A stretch of 64,000 nucleotides of DNA from Hanleya hanleyi (GCA_036873755.1 JAVTVY010008156.1:1-64000); one strand, 5' to 3'; positions 33,480 to 64,000 are shown, numbered from the stretch's first letter. A program made the numbers and translations. Notes: a model not told the origin generated them from the sequence alone.

Positions 33480-35200
33480 AATGCAAACTAAAGTGTCGGA
33501 GTTTCTACTTATTAGTTGTTCGCGTTGCTCAATCAAGTTCTCTCCGATTGCTTGAGGTTTCAGGATCCCTAACTATAAGATTTTCGACATCTTATCCGTT
33601 TTTACTCAATTAAATTGCAATAAATTCACTCAACTAAACGAGTTATATAGTTTTTGAATGCGATTCAGAACTTCAACTGACTTATTTGAACTTAAATGGT
33701 GCAGTTTGTGAAACTTCAGCCTTCAATTATTCGTGCGAATAAAGCGTAAAGTATTAATCAAAAATATTTGAAAATGTTTCATATAATATATATTTCAAGC
33801 AAAATAAGCGTACCTCATTGTTTGATTCATCCTGAGAATGATTTTATACGGTTCACAGATCAATATTTCGAAAATGCCAAAATGAGGCACGCTTATTTAG
33901 ATCTACATATGTACAGCATGATGCTAAAATTCACTTTTCGTTCAATAGCAAAGCAGTTATTATAAGACCAATCTGGAAATCATGGCAAAAAATTCAACGG
34001 AGAAAACGAGGGGAAACTACCGAAGAGCGATGTTCTTCAATTTACGAGCGGTAGTTTCTTCAACCAAGTTAAATGACTTATAACCTAGTCTAAATCTTAT
34101 TTATTTTTCAATTTGATTTTGCTACAAAGCTTCAAGGGCAGACCCGTCATTTAAGACAACTTCAATCGGCAAAACTTTGCGTGCAATATACTTGGCTCTT
34201 TTCACTCCTTGGTTGAATGGTTCCCCACATGTAGTCACCTATTGTATGTGTCTTACATGACGGATTTGCCGCTTCAAGAAAGTTGATTGATCACCATGTA
34301 GTAGATAAACTTGCTTGGCTCACCTGCAGTGCTCGCCGACTAATTATCCAGTCTCCAAATGCCTTGTCTGACATTTCATTTTAAAAGCTTAATTTTTGGC
34401 ATATTTTCACATAGGGTTGGTTTTGAATTTTTATGTTATGCAAAAAACAATTTTCCGAATGTAGAAGCCTGGAACCTCAACACAGTTTCTCAATGACTTC
34501 AACAGACCTAAACCCTTGCGTTCAATCATGTGAGGAATTGTCTTTAATTTATGAGGTCCTTTATGTAACCCGACACACCAAATAAAGGCTTACGTGGAGT
34601 GTTCGTCCGGCTTTGTCAGTTCAGGGATTTTGCGTTGGCTATTGAAAATTGATGTCGTGTTATATGAGAGAGGCGACAGGTTAATTAAATAGCATTATTA
34701 TGATGCCCACCTTTCATTTGTCATTGACGTACATTGTATCATGGGATAGAAGTTGAATAAAACGTTGTCGTGTTACAGGTATATTGAAACAAAATAAAAG
34801 GTGATGCTGTATTTTTTATTCGATTTAGACCTATTCACTTAGTCGATCATCAGAATGGAGGTCAGATATCAAACACATGGATTATGTCGCTTAAACTGAT
34901 ATAATTCTGACGCCAGAAAGGGGTCTTTGAAATACTTTCCAGGTTATTTCTCGAGCGATTCGTCTCTGTCCAGTTGATGAAGGCTACATTCCTGTGTTAC
35001 ATTTTGTGGTAGGTCGAACTGTTGAATATATATTTAAAGATTCTACATTCGACAGGTGAAAGGCGCCATACCAGATATATCTAAGATGAACATTGCGTTA
35101 ATCCGCACCTGTCTGCTGCTATGGGACTTGAAAAACGCGCTGACCGGAAGTCCCAAAGAAGCAAAAACATGTTGCGAAATTCGACCCTCACACATCCCGC
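33480..35200. other. Non-coding stretch
   Basis: I see no supported gene, RNA or repeat here. Base composition is AT-rich. Confidence 0.35.
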
Positions 35201-35589
35201 CACAAGCTTATTTCGATATACGGACATGTCGTTCCTATTTTGGAATCAAGGTCCTCCAAATCAAGTTTGGAACATTCCAACTGGTAAAACATGGACGTGT
35301 CTTTTGCTAGTGTTTATAAGGCAGCATGTACATTTCCTATTCTTTCCACTTGATCGGAGGTCAATGACACTATATTTTGTTCATTTCACTGACATCATGG
35401 AAATGACCTTCGATCAAGTGGAAAGAAGAGGAAATGTACATGCTGCCTGTAAAACACTAGCGAAACAGACGTTCATGTTTCACACGCCCGAGTGTTTCAA
35501 ACTTGATTTGGAGGACAGGTAAGTTTCTGATGCTACTAACATTGATCCGAACTAGGAACGATACCTAAGTATATCGAAATAAGCCTGTG
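35201..35589. mobile_element. Palindromic MITE, 389 bp
   Basis: Both ends read CACA(A/G)GCTTATTTCGATATA inward. The arms then match imperfectly for about 185 bp, including 'ggcagcatgtacatttcct' with its inverse and 'ctttccacttgatcg' with its inverse. No clear target duplication was seen. Frames of 84 and 133 codons running across it are by-products of the palindrome. Confidence 0.72.
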
Positions 35590-36509
35590 CTGAGGTATGT
35601 AAGGGCCGAATTTCTCGACATATTTTCGTTTGTTTGAGACTTCCCATCCTCCATAATGCATGTCTTTATACTCCGTACCAGACCGGCAGATTTGGGCTGT
35701 GCAGTTATTACTGGAACTGTCGGTTTAAAATATTAGCCAATGAACGGGCGGCATTTTGTGGAGAGACGCTATTTTCGTGTAATCTCGGTATATTTAGATG
35801 AAGGCTCAATTCGAGTGGAGAAAAAGCTGGAGGACAAACTCTTTGAAGTCTGAGAGGAAACAGCAGGGGGGGGGGTTCTTAACTCAAAACATTTACGGGA
35901 TCTGACTTCAAAACAACCAGAAGGAGACAAAATATACGGCACATGGCCTGGCGCTTAATTCAGGCATGTTCAGGAATGTTCACGAATGCGCTACGGAACA
36001 TTTCCGTTTTAAGTGGCTGGTATTCGTTGTGGTGCAGAAAAAAGGACAGAAATAAACATCACTCTCTCTACGCAATTTTTCTTGTTCATCAAATTCGCTA
36101 TCAGCTACTTTTTGAACCAGCCCAATTTTTGGAAGTGAAGGGAAATTCCTTACACGTGCCGACTAATCTAGAACGGTTTGCACTGACACAGGCACGTACG
36201 CGTGAGATAACGCCATGGATATAAACCCATATCTGCCTTCTTCGTCAGTGTTTGACTTCATGACTAACTTGCTATAATGTTTTCTTATGCGTTTCTTGAA
36301 ATCCGTATGGCCTATATTTTGAAGATATTCTGATAAGACAATCCTTGAGCCTTGAGTCCGTTGTACGTTTAGTTTCTTGACTATTAGAATCATTGTATCG
36401 GCAGAACTGATTTTCATAAGCCATCAATGTAACAAGAGCGGTTCCCATAAGTCATAAAGTTGACGATAGGTGATAGGTAAATTGGAATATAGTTTTTAGA
36501 CCAGACGCT
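35590..36509. other. Non-coding region upstream of the GH31 gene
   Basis: Contains the presumed promoter and 5' UTR of the gene that starts at 36510. No TATA or initiator element stands out enough to be called. An 84-codon minus-strand frame (36163-36417) has no recognised similarity. Confidence 0.35.
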
Positions 36510-56025
<19,516 letters not shown>

Positions 56026-57059
56026 GTAAGTATTTCCGGAAGTAGTTCTTGTATCACATATTACTATATATTTGATAACCGTCTCTTGGTTTGTTTGTTT
56101 GTTTGTTTATATATTTGTTTGTTTGTTTGTAGGCCCGCACGACCAAGGATTTGGTAAAAATATCGCGAGACTTCGTCAGGACATTATTGTGTTCACTGTG
56201 GGTCAATCTCAGATAGACTCAGATATAATATCACGGAACATTATATCTGCAGTCAACGCTATATAAATCCCGTGCGATTTTCAAACTACATCTGTTAGCC
56301 AATCAGGTAGCTAGCTGTATAGGCTAAATACATTTAAAAAGACGGAGCAGCAAAGACGGATGAGCACGTGGACCAATATGATAAACAGATAAAAGAAACG
56401 GTATCCAAATATGGCATCATGTCTAGACATGGTGCGTAAACCTCAAAGAATTTACTACCGCCGAAAAGTCTGCTTTTATCAGACGGTAGAAAATATTTAA
56501 AAAAATCGACCGTCGGTAAGTTGTTCGCCTCCATGAACAAAACGTCAATCAATGCCAAATTCTGTGTCGTCATTGGCTTATTAGGGGATCTCGTAGAATA
56601 TCGACAAAACCTTCGAACGAATATTTCATATTTCCCTGATTTACCATCTCGGTTACATTGACTGTGGGTCCTCTAAAATAAAATTAAAAGTTAGATAGGG
56701 GGCATCTAACGCTCATTGGAAACCGGATTATTTTTTGGTCGATAGACCGTAAACGAGTTACTAGGGCTCACCTTGCCCCCCCCCCCCCCCCCCCCCACTA
56801 CAGACCGAAACTATGTTTTTTTATGTGCTTTAGGACATGTCAAATAAGAAACAACTTGTTAACAGTCGATAAACTGGGACTCACTACCCCCTTAATCACT
56901 TTGAAATTACCCCTGTGTTAAAAAGTACAATTTTTGTGACAATAGGGGCTAGGGTTATAAGAATAGTCTTATCTTCCATAATTATTATCCAATCTTTATA
57001 ATGTTGGTCTCATATTATTCAGCATTGATTGCTGCATCGAATATTTACAAGAAACTATC
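56026..57059. other. Non-coding stretch after GH31 exon 11
   Basis: Holds a (TTTG)n microsatellite at 56091-56132 and a 21-nt C run near 56776. No further GH31 exon or other gene is recognised. Confidence 0.45.
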
Positions 57060-58100
57060 ACTATTTGTTGGGTATGACGTCATACGGGACCAAACATACA
57101 ACAGTAGGAGTAATAGCGAAAGCGGGCGTTTTGGGGGTGCGTGAGGGTGTGATTGAGCGATTGAGGGACCATTCTTGGTTCGAATGCGTCGTGTGAGGTG
57201 TCAAAATGAAGCCCTCGGTATGTAGACCATCACTTGAGGGATCTCCACATGATCATCTGTGGCGTCATCAGTAGGAGTAGTAGCCAAAGTAGGCATTTTG
57301 AGGGTGTGGAGGAAGGTTTTTGGGGTAGAGATGGACCATCTGTGGTCTAAATGGACCGTGTGGGGTGTCATCTTGTAACTCTCTGCATGTAGACGACGAA
57401 TGGTATGGTTTTTGTTGGAAGTCGCATCTTGCTACTCATGCGCGGTTGAGCAGTAGTAACAAAAGATGTCATTTTAGGCGTGGGCAATGACATGTTTGGG
57501 CAATCAAGGGACCCATGTTTGGTCCAAATGGACAGGCTGTGGTATCCTAGTGAAGCTTTCGTGGGATAGTGAGATAGGCGTGTTTTTTATTGGAATTCAG
57601 GCCAATCTGCGCATGCGCAGTTGGGGTGTAGTAAGTAAAGTGGTCATTCTGGAGGTGCGCAGGGATATATCTGGGAGATTGAGGTCCTATATCTCAGCCA
57701 AAGATGGAGTGTAGAGTGTCATCTTGAAGCTCTCGTGGTGTAGACCACGACTTGAGGGGTTTCCATGTCATCTGTGACGTCATTGGTGACGTCATCGGTG
57801 CGAGTGGTAACGAAAGCGGCCATTTTAGGGGTGCGTAGTGGTGTGTTTGAGAGACTGAGGCACCATTCTTGGGAATGGGACGTGTGGGGTATCATATCGA
57901 AGCTTTCGTGGAACAGCGTCCGACTGGTCCGGTGTGTCATAGAAGTAGGAGATATGGCTAGCATGCGCAGACAGCAAATAGTGGAAAAGGGGCACTGGAA
58001 TGGAATTTTAGCCGAGAGGTGAACCATCCGTGGTCCGAATGGGTCGTGTGGGGTTTCGTAGTGAAGGGCTCGTAGGGTAGCGTCGGATTGGACTGGTGTG
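57060..58100. repeat. Degenerate tandem array, ~170-bp unit, six copies
   Basis: The phrase 'gtgtggggtgtcatcttgaag(c)tctcg' and its variants recur near 57195, 57358, 57537, 57710, 57887 and 58046, spaced 160-180 bp apart. It alternates with 'aaagcggccattttaggggtgcg' and 'gggaccattcttgg' phrases and a 'gcgcatgcgca' core. Copies are well diverged. Not coding. Confidence 0.8.
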
Positions 58101-58369
58101 TAGCCTAGTATCATCGTTCAGCAAATGTGCAGTCTGACAGTAGTATAGAGCTCTTATGCAATCAGAAGCCGCCATTTGAGAAACTATAGAGCTCGGAGCT
58201 GTGGGATTGGTCGGTTTAGAACTTGAAGCTCGGAACTCTTGAAGTCGGAGCTCTCGGAGCTCGGAGCTCTTGGAATCAGAGCTTGGAGGTCTTGGAGATG
58301 GAAACTGATGTCAACGCAGGCATGCGCACGTACCTGTGATGCACCCTGTACACTATAGCCCGTAGTGCA
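58101..58369. repeat. GGAGCTC-rich low-complexity spacer
   Basis: Words gagctcgga and cggagctctt repeat irregularly from about 58185 to 58290. It lies between the tandem array and its inverted copy. Confidence 0.65.
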
Positions 58370-58590
58370 TATGGTACACCAGGATGCGTGCGATGATACC
58401 AGTCCAATCCGATGCTACCCCACGAGCCCTTCACTACGAAATCCCACACAAACCATTCGGACCACAAATGGTCCACCTAGAGTCTAAAATCCCATTCAAG
58501 TGCACCTTTTCCACTATTTGCTGTCTACTACTTCTACTTCTATGACACACCGGACCAGTCGGACGCTGTTCCACGAAAGCTTCGATATGA
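58370..58590. repeat. Inverted copy of the 57.9-58.1 kb array segment
   Basis: The reverse complement of 57890-58100: for example 'gaccagtcggacgctgttcc' here against ggaacagcgtccgactggtc at 57914, and 'ccagtccaatccgatgctacc' against the inverse at 58080. Together they make a foldback of ~215-bp arms. The Penelope element sits directly at its right edge. Confidence 0.82.
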
Positions 58591-58998
58591 TTACAAGCGT
58601 CTAGTCCCGTCATTCATAATCCAGCCGTCGTCCATTAGAGAATATCCGCGTCCATAATCCAAAGACCTATTCCATATTCCATATAACAGTATTAGCACCA
58701 AATTCAAAAAGACAATCATAGTATACATAAACATAGGCTTGTTTCCTGCAAGAGAGAAGCGGTCAACAGTTTTCAATGATGCCGGCAAGACATCATGATG
58801 TTCCAAAAAATATCAAATCCGTATCGCTGATCAGTATTCTTAATCCATAATATTCGTTGTAAGGTCGTCATCTAAAGAATGATGTATCTCAGTCACGCTT
58901 TGATTGTGATGTTCATATGAGTACCATGAGGATCTTGAAGTACATGGGTTCATACGGCCCCTAGCCCCGGGTTAAGCGGAATTAGACACAAGTTACGA
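58591..58998 (-). mobile_element. Downstream terminal repeat (pLTR) of the Penelope-like element
   Basis: About 408 bp, almost the same as 61996-62402 in the same orientation. Both begin TTACAAGCGTCTAGT (plus strand) and end 'acacaagttacga'. Direct terminal repeats of this kind (pLTRs) are typical of Penelope-like elements. The RT stop codon lies in its first few bases. A minus-strand frame starting MFMYTMIVFLNLVLILLYGI encodes a hydrophobic segment also present in the upstream copy. Confidence 0.88.
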
Positions 58999-60044
58999 AA
59001 CGTAGCGCCATAGATCTTGCACGCTACGTTCGTATTTTGCTATCAGCATGCGATATGTATCGCCAAATTTGAGAAACTTTGAGTGGAGGCGCTTGGTGGA
59101 ATAGCCCTGTTTTATAAGTTTCTGCAACAATGTTTTGTGACGTTGATTAAAATCATCACATCTAACACAGGATCTAGCAAATGCTACTAAGCGAGATATG
59201 TATACGCCATATGCAGGTCCCACTGGAATATTACTATCCAGAAAGGGATAGTTTACGATGTCGAAATTGTAATCATCTCTTTTGTCATAAAGTCGACGAG
59301 AGACAATGCCCGCTTCATTTTTATAGAGATAGAGATCTAAATAAGATGTGCCTGTAGGGCTATCTGTAGTTTCCTTCAAATCCAGTGAAGGTGGATATAT
59401 ATCCTTCACTGCGTCATTTATATAGCGATTATCCACAGCGAGAAGATCGTCTATATAGCGTTTGGTGAATGAGAAGGAACGGGCTTTGAATGGATCGGTT
59501 TTTGAAAGCGCCTGCATATAGTCATATTCATAAGAGAACAGATACAGGTCAGCCAACAGGGGTGCACAATTAGTACCCATTGGAATACCTATATGCTGCT
59601 GATATATTGTGTTGCCAAATTTCACATAGATATTTTTAATGAGAAATTCAAGCAACTCTATAAACAAAGAAACATCCCATGAATGATATCTCTTGTATAT
59701 AGTCGAGCTAAAGAATGCTTTATGGCTTCCGACATTAATATATCTACGATCAGTTTTCTTGAACACAGATACTATTAATGAACTTATACGGTCAATAAGG
59801 TCCTGATGAGGGATTGTAGTATAGAGAGTCGAGAAATCCCATGTGGATACATGTCTGTACGGTATGTGACCTTTAGCATCAAGTTCTTCCGTAAGACATT
59901 TTGAGTTTTTCAATATCCACATACATTCAACGCCAGAGTTCTTAGAAATAGTGGCGCAATACCTTTCCCAAAATGCTTTTACCTCCTGAAGGACCCTCGT
60001 TAATAGGGTTGAAAGAAGTTTGGTGGTGCAGCTTCTAGAACCAG
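58993..60044 (-). pseudogene. Penelope-like reverse transcriptase, main catalytic part
   Basis: The open frame 59922-58993 has 309 codons. Before its first listed residue the same frame reads RFIAGSRSCTTKLLSTLLTR and WERYCATISKNSG from about 60044. Motifs: TWDFSTLYTTIPH (motif A), IGIPMGTNCAPLLADLYLF (motif B), RYIDDLLAVDN (motif C with the catalytic YIDD, residues 156-159) and LDLKETTDS...SYLDLYLY. These are specific to the Penelope class, related to telomerase RT. It ends LWRYVS at the downstream terminal repeat. This part has no internal stops; a frameshift at about 60045-60050 separates it from the N-terminal part. Confidence 0.93.
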
Positions 60045-60575
60045 CTATGAATCTAGCTTGTATGGTGATTTATGCATTTTGGGAGTCCAGTATATTTTTG
60101 GTATGTCGTTATGATTGGTTGGAAGACAAATACCTCTTTCCCTGAGAAACTTTTTGTGATTGTTAAATAAATCTTCCAGAGTAAATGCAGTTTGGGAGTA
60201 AGTAGACGTATTTGATGAAGATATGTCTACACTCAATTCTTTAACCAGCACCTGGTAATAGTAATATTTACATATGAATATTATATTATTCGGAGCTTTG
60301 TCTGCTGGGACTATGACGAATTTACTCTGGAGATTTGCTAGAACTTCTTGCGAATTGAGGTTTCTCAGTACTTGTTTTGCTTGGGGAAGAGTACTTCTGT
60401 CAATATGGCGGATTGTTTCAACGTCCTTGCTCTTGGTGAGGTCCAGCCAATCAGCGAGTACTGTAGGTTCAACTTTTTCTCGCTTAGACCAATCAATAAC
60501 GTACTGTTCCAATGCAGACAGGACTATCTTCTGGTCGGCCTTCAGATTTATTCTTCTTGGCTCTCTATATTTAGG
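60045..60575 (-). pseudogene. Penelope-like reverse transcriptase, N-terminal part
   Basis: The frame 60512-60045 encodes EQYVIDWSKREKVEPTVLAD, SKFVIVPADKAPNNIIFICK (the 'fVi.pADKa.NnvvvvCK' fingers motif of Penelope-type RTs) and IPKIYWTPKMHKSPYK, then breaks just before RFIAGS. Upstream, the same frame reads PKYREPRRINLKADQ from about 60575. A frameshift near 60575 separates it from the zinc/DKG region. Confidence 0.9.
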
Positions 60576-61340
60576 TCCCTTTCATCAGGAGTAATTTCAG
60601 ATCCTTATCACTCACCACATCAAGGTCACCAGTCACAATATGTTTGCATGGTGTATAGATAAAGTTCGACGATTCACAATCACAACTATAGCCTCCTGAC
60701 GTGTATAAGTTCCAGTCAAACTCCTTGACAGCATTGGAGTAATTGAATATTTTGGTGGCTATAGATTTAGTATACTTATATGAAATGCAAGGAGTTTCTG
60801 TGAACTTGAAATAGTTTGGTACAGCGTTGCGTACCTCTGGATCATTCAGGATTCGAGGTAAATTAATGATGTCCAGTCCTTTATCTAAGTAGATGAGTTT
60901 CAAGAAAAGCCGATCTTTAGATGTTTCGATTATGTTCACTGGACGATATAACCGAAAATACGCTATATCTTGACATACTTTACTGATTTTTGATGGTATT
61001 ATATTTCCTGAAGACGCAGATTGTTGTATATCTCTGGCTATTTGATTTAAAGCTTTCAGAGGTAACGCATACAGAACTGTACGTAAGCTATGTATACTAT
61101 TGGGTGCGTTAGTTAAACCCACTAAGTAATTTAAAGTGATATGATCGTGAATCAACGAACTATTAAACTTTCGCCAACCATGGCTGCGTTGTCTCCGTTG
61201 ATGGGGTTTAAATAGTTGGGTAATGTTGGATATATTTGAACGGCGGTTTGTAGCATTGCCGAACCCACTGACATTATCATTTAAACCAAACGGAAACACT
61301 GGCCCAAGTTCTAGCATCCAGAATAATTCCCGCTCTCGGA
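60571..61340 (-). pseudogene. Penelope-like element: linker with DKG and CxC motifs
   Basis: 248 codons continuing from the endonuclease: FWMLELGPVFPFGLNDN is the end of the GIY-YIG domain. A basic region (PHQRRQRSHGWRKF), FLKLIYLDKGLDIINLPRIL (DKG, residues 145-147) and YSCDCESSNF...CKHIVTGDL (CxC and H-x-x-TGDL) follow. From memory, a DKG motif and a CxC zinc-type motif between GIY-YIG and RT are reported for Naiad-type Penelope elements. The HIVTGDL block and the following KG(P)KYRE block are shared by Penelope-type RT proteins. Confidence 0.82.
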
Positions 61341-62219
61341 TTTTTCTCTCAAATCCAAAGGGGAATCCTTAGTAGATGGATAGACGACGTCTATGATCTG
61401 AATACTAAAGTTATCCCAGCCATGGTCGGGTCCAGAAAAATGTCTACCTATAAGCAATTGCTTTTTCCTAACGGATTTTCTGTGACCGTTCACCCTAAGA
61501 TGGAGTCTTTGGGGTGTCTTGCCAACATACTGTTGACCACACTTCTTACAGGAAACTAAATAAATATAGTTTGTAGTAGAACAACTAAGATCAACATACG
61601 AGTTGACAGAATATGAGTTACCAGTTAACGCGGAACTAAATGAAGCTGACGTATTAAAGAGTGGACACGTGAGACATCCACGATGTCCACACTTAGAAAT
61701 TTTGAAATTATTACATGTAGAATTCGGTGCAAAACAATCATCAAGCGCAATATTACAAGGTTTGATGTCGTGGCCTTGCTTTGCTGTCAGAAATAAATCT
61801 GTCATTTGGTTTGAAAAAGGTCTTAGTGCATTTCGAACTATTAGAGACTCGGCCGAGAAACCTGCACTAAGGTTCCTCGGGTCTGTCTTCATATTATTTC
61901 TTTGTATTGTATTCATTATGAGTGTAGGGTGTGCAGAGGCCCGGCCTCGGGGACAACTTGTCCACCAGCAGAATCCAGGCATACACAGGTTAAAATTACA
62001 AGCGTCTAGTCCGTCATTCATAATCCAACCGTCGTCCATTAGAGAATATCTGCGTCCATAATCCAAAGACCTATTCCATATTCCATATAACAGTATTAGC
62101 ACCAAATTCAAAAAGACAATCATTGCATACATAAACATAGGCTTGTTTCTTGCAAGAGAGAAGCGGTCAACAGTTTTCAATGATGCCGGCAAGACATCAT
62201 GATGTTCCAAAAATATCAA
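61311..62219 (-). pseudogene. Penelope-like element: N-terminal GIY-YIG endonuclease with hydrophobic leader
   Basis: A 302-codon frame. The first ATG is at residue 28 (MFMYAMIVFLNLVLILLYGI), inside the upstream terminal repeat, and gives a hydrophobic leader. Residues 172-186 hold FKISKCGHRGCLTCP. Residues 218-250 hold NYIYLVSCKKCGQQYVGKTP and LHLRVNGHRKSV, the GIY-YIG core with the two Tyr, Arg 242 and His 246. One base is missing in an A/T run at 61341-61345. Past it, the frame of the next entry supplies the RERELFW end with the catalytic Glu. GIY-YIG ahead of the RT is the permuted order of Naiad elements; classic Penelope has it after the RT. Confidence 0.85.
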
Positions 62220-62402
62220 ATCCGTATCGCTGATCAGTATTCTTAATCCATACTATTCGTTGTAAAGTCGTCATCTAAAGAATGATGTATCTCAGTCACG
62301 CTTTGATTGTGACTGTTCATATGAGTACCATGAGGATCTTGAAGTACATGGGTTCATACGGCCCCTAGCCCCGGGTTAAGCGGAATTAGACACAAGTTAC
62401 GA
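61996..62402 (-). mobile_element. Upstream terminal repeat (pLTR) of the Penelope-like element
   Basis: The direct repeat of 58591-58998 with a few point differences. It should contain the promoter and the start of the coding frame. A search by eye for a hammerhead ribozyme core (CTGATGA...GAAA), reported in many Penelope terminal repeats, found none in either strand. A hairpin ATGATG...CATCAT followed by GAAAAC is present in both copies (minus strand). Confidence 0.88.
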
Positions 62403-62439
62403 TAACTATAAATCACCGATTCTCTGCTTGTAAACTGGC

Positions 62440-62530
62440 CAACTCCCAGGCAGTCGGGGTGGGGATCAAACTCATGCTGGGTTATCACTTGGCCACCAAG
62501 GGCCCACACACCAACAACCAATTCATACCA
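62440..62530 (-). mobile_element. Possible tRNA-like SINE head
   Basis: The minus strand reads gcccttggtggccaagtgat, then gagtttgatccccaccccga, resembling an A box and a B box of a tRNA-derived SINE. The spacing is short, and no body or tail was recognised. It directly abuts the upstream end of the Penelope element. Confidence 0.35.
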
Positions 62531-64000
62531 ACATTGTTTTGTTCTTACCTTCACAATTTAGTAAATGCATCATCCAATATTATAACCCCCCCCCCTCCCA
62601 CCCAACATACACACACATATCCATGAACAATCAACATGACTATGCATTGTTGATACATTTTGACACATGTAACAATATAATATACTATAAATCGTATGTA
62701 TATGGAGGCAGGAATGAAACTGAGATTGATTTGTAGTCAATCAGGATGTCAGATGTTTTTTTTTTTCGTGTCCACAAAATATACAAAGTTGAAAGGCAAT
62801 ATAATTTTATACTTGAATAAATGCATCATCAACATGCTCAGTAAATGTTTAAAGTTTTAGTCTGTTATGAAAAAAAAATCAAAAATTTACATTTCTAATT
62901 GATGTTTCAACAATGTTTAATTTTGTTTTGCATATCATTATTATTTTGTGTTATGCCACACTTTTGTGGTTATTTTCCTTATTCGGGGACAGTGAGTTTT
63001 TCAACTCACCTGTCAGTCAGTGAGGCTTTCAAACTTCATGAAGATATTTCTCATGCATCGAACAAACTTACCGTTCCAAAACTTTGTCTCAAAGTCACAT
63101 GATTACCTTCATACATCAAAGAGCTCCAACTAGATGCATCATGTGACCTTCATTCTTGACCCAGGATATGGTGTTTAAAAAAGGTTTTTATTAATTTATT
63201 CAAATTGAAAAGAAATATAATATAAAGAAATAAATTGCAGCAAACCGGCGCTGTCATGAGTGATCAACACCCGTTGTTCGTAGTGCCTACTTGAACAGCA
63301 TGGATGTACAGTGATTGATGCGAATTTGGAAAATCATAAAATCATACGTCTTCTAACACAAGTTTGTTATTTATTTTAATAAACATGTCTTTAACGAAAC
63401 AACGATTACCTTTTGACAAGTTTTACATACCTGCAATCCTTCAACGTTTCCGATAGAATTGTACACTGTGCTGCGCCATGAATGTTGCAGACAAGGCTTA
63501 GGATGGCTTCTGTTTCCCATCAATGTTGAAGTTCCCGAGCGCACGTGATCTTTTTCTCATCGATAAATTTCACTCGGAGCACGATGTTACGACTGTAGTA
63601 TAGAAACACATCATTTTGAATTATCTTCGGATCAATACTAATAATAGTAAATACTAATAAATAATAATAAAAGGACTGATTTACATAAACTCCGAGGCGA
63701 GGGTTCAATATAGCACCCTATCTCCAATCGATGAATACCAGTCATTGAACCTTTTTTTTAACGGAATGAACCCTGGGGTTCAAAATAGAATCATAAGGCT
63801 CTATAAATCACCCTACATGGACCCTATTTTCTAAGTGTGTAAGATCATTAGAACATTTTAATTCAAAAGGGATTTCCAAAATTCCCCCAATGCTTTGCTT
63901 TATCAAACTCAACTGAACTTCCGTTTTTTCTACTTCAAAATGTGTACATTTGAGTTTTTAATTCAGTTTTTAACTAAATTCGGTGACAAAACTGGATGTG
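62531..64000. other. Non-coding right end of window
   Basis: AT-rich sequence with homopolymer runs (C run near 62587, T run near 62757). No gene, repeat family or RNA is supported. Confidence 0.4.

Noticed and set aside
35056..35522. 84- and 133-codon plus-strand frames
   Set aside because: They run across a palindromic MITE and have no family similarity or splice support.
58591..62402. Hammerhead ribozyme in the Penelope terminal repeats
   Set aside because: No CTGATGA...GAAA core could be found on either strand by eye. A hairpin before GAAAAC is present, but the core bases are wrong.

Overview
This window is animal nuclear DNA, most likely from a gastropod mollusc. It has spliced genes with GT-AG introns and no bacterial gene layout. 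Mobile DNA and satellites cover much of it. Short-repeat tails following a GACGTTAAAC motif are, from memory, typical of vetigastropods and limpets, so the species assignment is inference.

One host gene is well supported: a secreted or lysosomal family GH31 alpha-glucosidase on the plus strand. Its exons run from 36510 to 56025. Exon 1 has a signal peptide and a trefoil (P-type) domain. Exons 1 to 7 join in frame for 1197 nt (399 codons). Exon 8 carries a 2-nt frameshift. The exon with the catalytic nucleophile motif was not found between exons 8 and 9, and a 2.2-kb foldback-type transposon occupies part of that interval. Exons 9 to 11, with the acid/base region, resume at 55.1-56.0 kb. Nothing after the FNLFGIPY motif was found, so the copy may be a pseudogene, a broken tandem copy, or partly misassembled. 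Two weaker host exons lie on the minus strand: 10183-10488 (signal peptide plus PAN/Apple-like) and 677-902 (unknown).

Left third (0-19 kb): TTAA-flanked MITEs, a 157-bp satellite array, a 1.6-kb inverted-repeat element holding a LINE 3' end, a Mutator-like MITE with 9-bp target duplication, a 5S-rRNA-derived SINE, and an RRM-type LINE ORF1 with a separate LINE ORF2 relic. Middle (19-35 kb): a tRNA-derived SINE abutting a CR1/Jockey-type LINE, whose RT is split by a 2.15-kb PIF/Harbinger-like element with TTA duplications. Next come a second satellite family built round GGTGGCGCCACC, copies of a Penelope terminal repeat, and small palindromic MITEs.

Right part (36-64 kb): the GH31 gene, with a 26-bp minisatellite in intron 3 and the foldback element after exon 8. 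Then come a degenerate ~170-bp array with an inverted copy, and a nearly full Penelope-like retroelement on the minus strand (58591-62402). That element has an N-terminal GIY-YIG domain ahead of the RT (Naiad-like order) and ~408-bp direct terminal repeats.

The transposons show several shared histories: SINEs share a tail with a LINE 3' end, MITEs are nested in LINEs or in the foldback element, and solo Penelope terminal repeats are scattered. All claims come from reading the sequence by eye; no database search was made.
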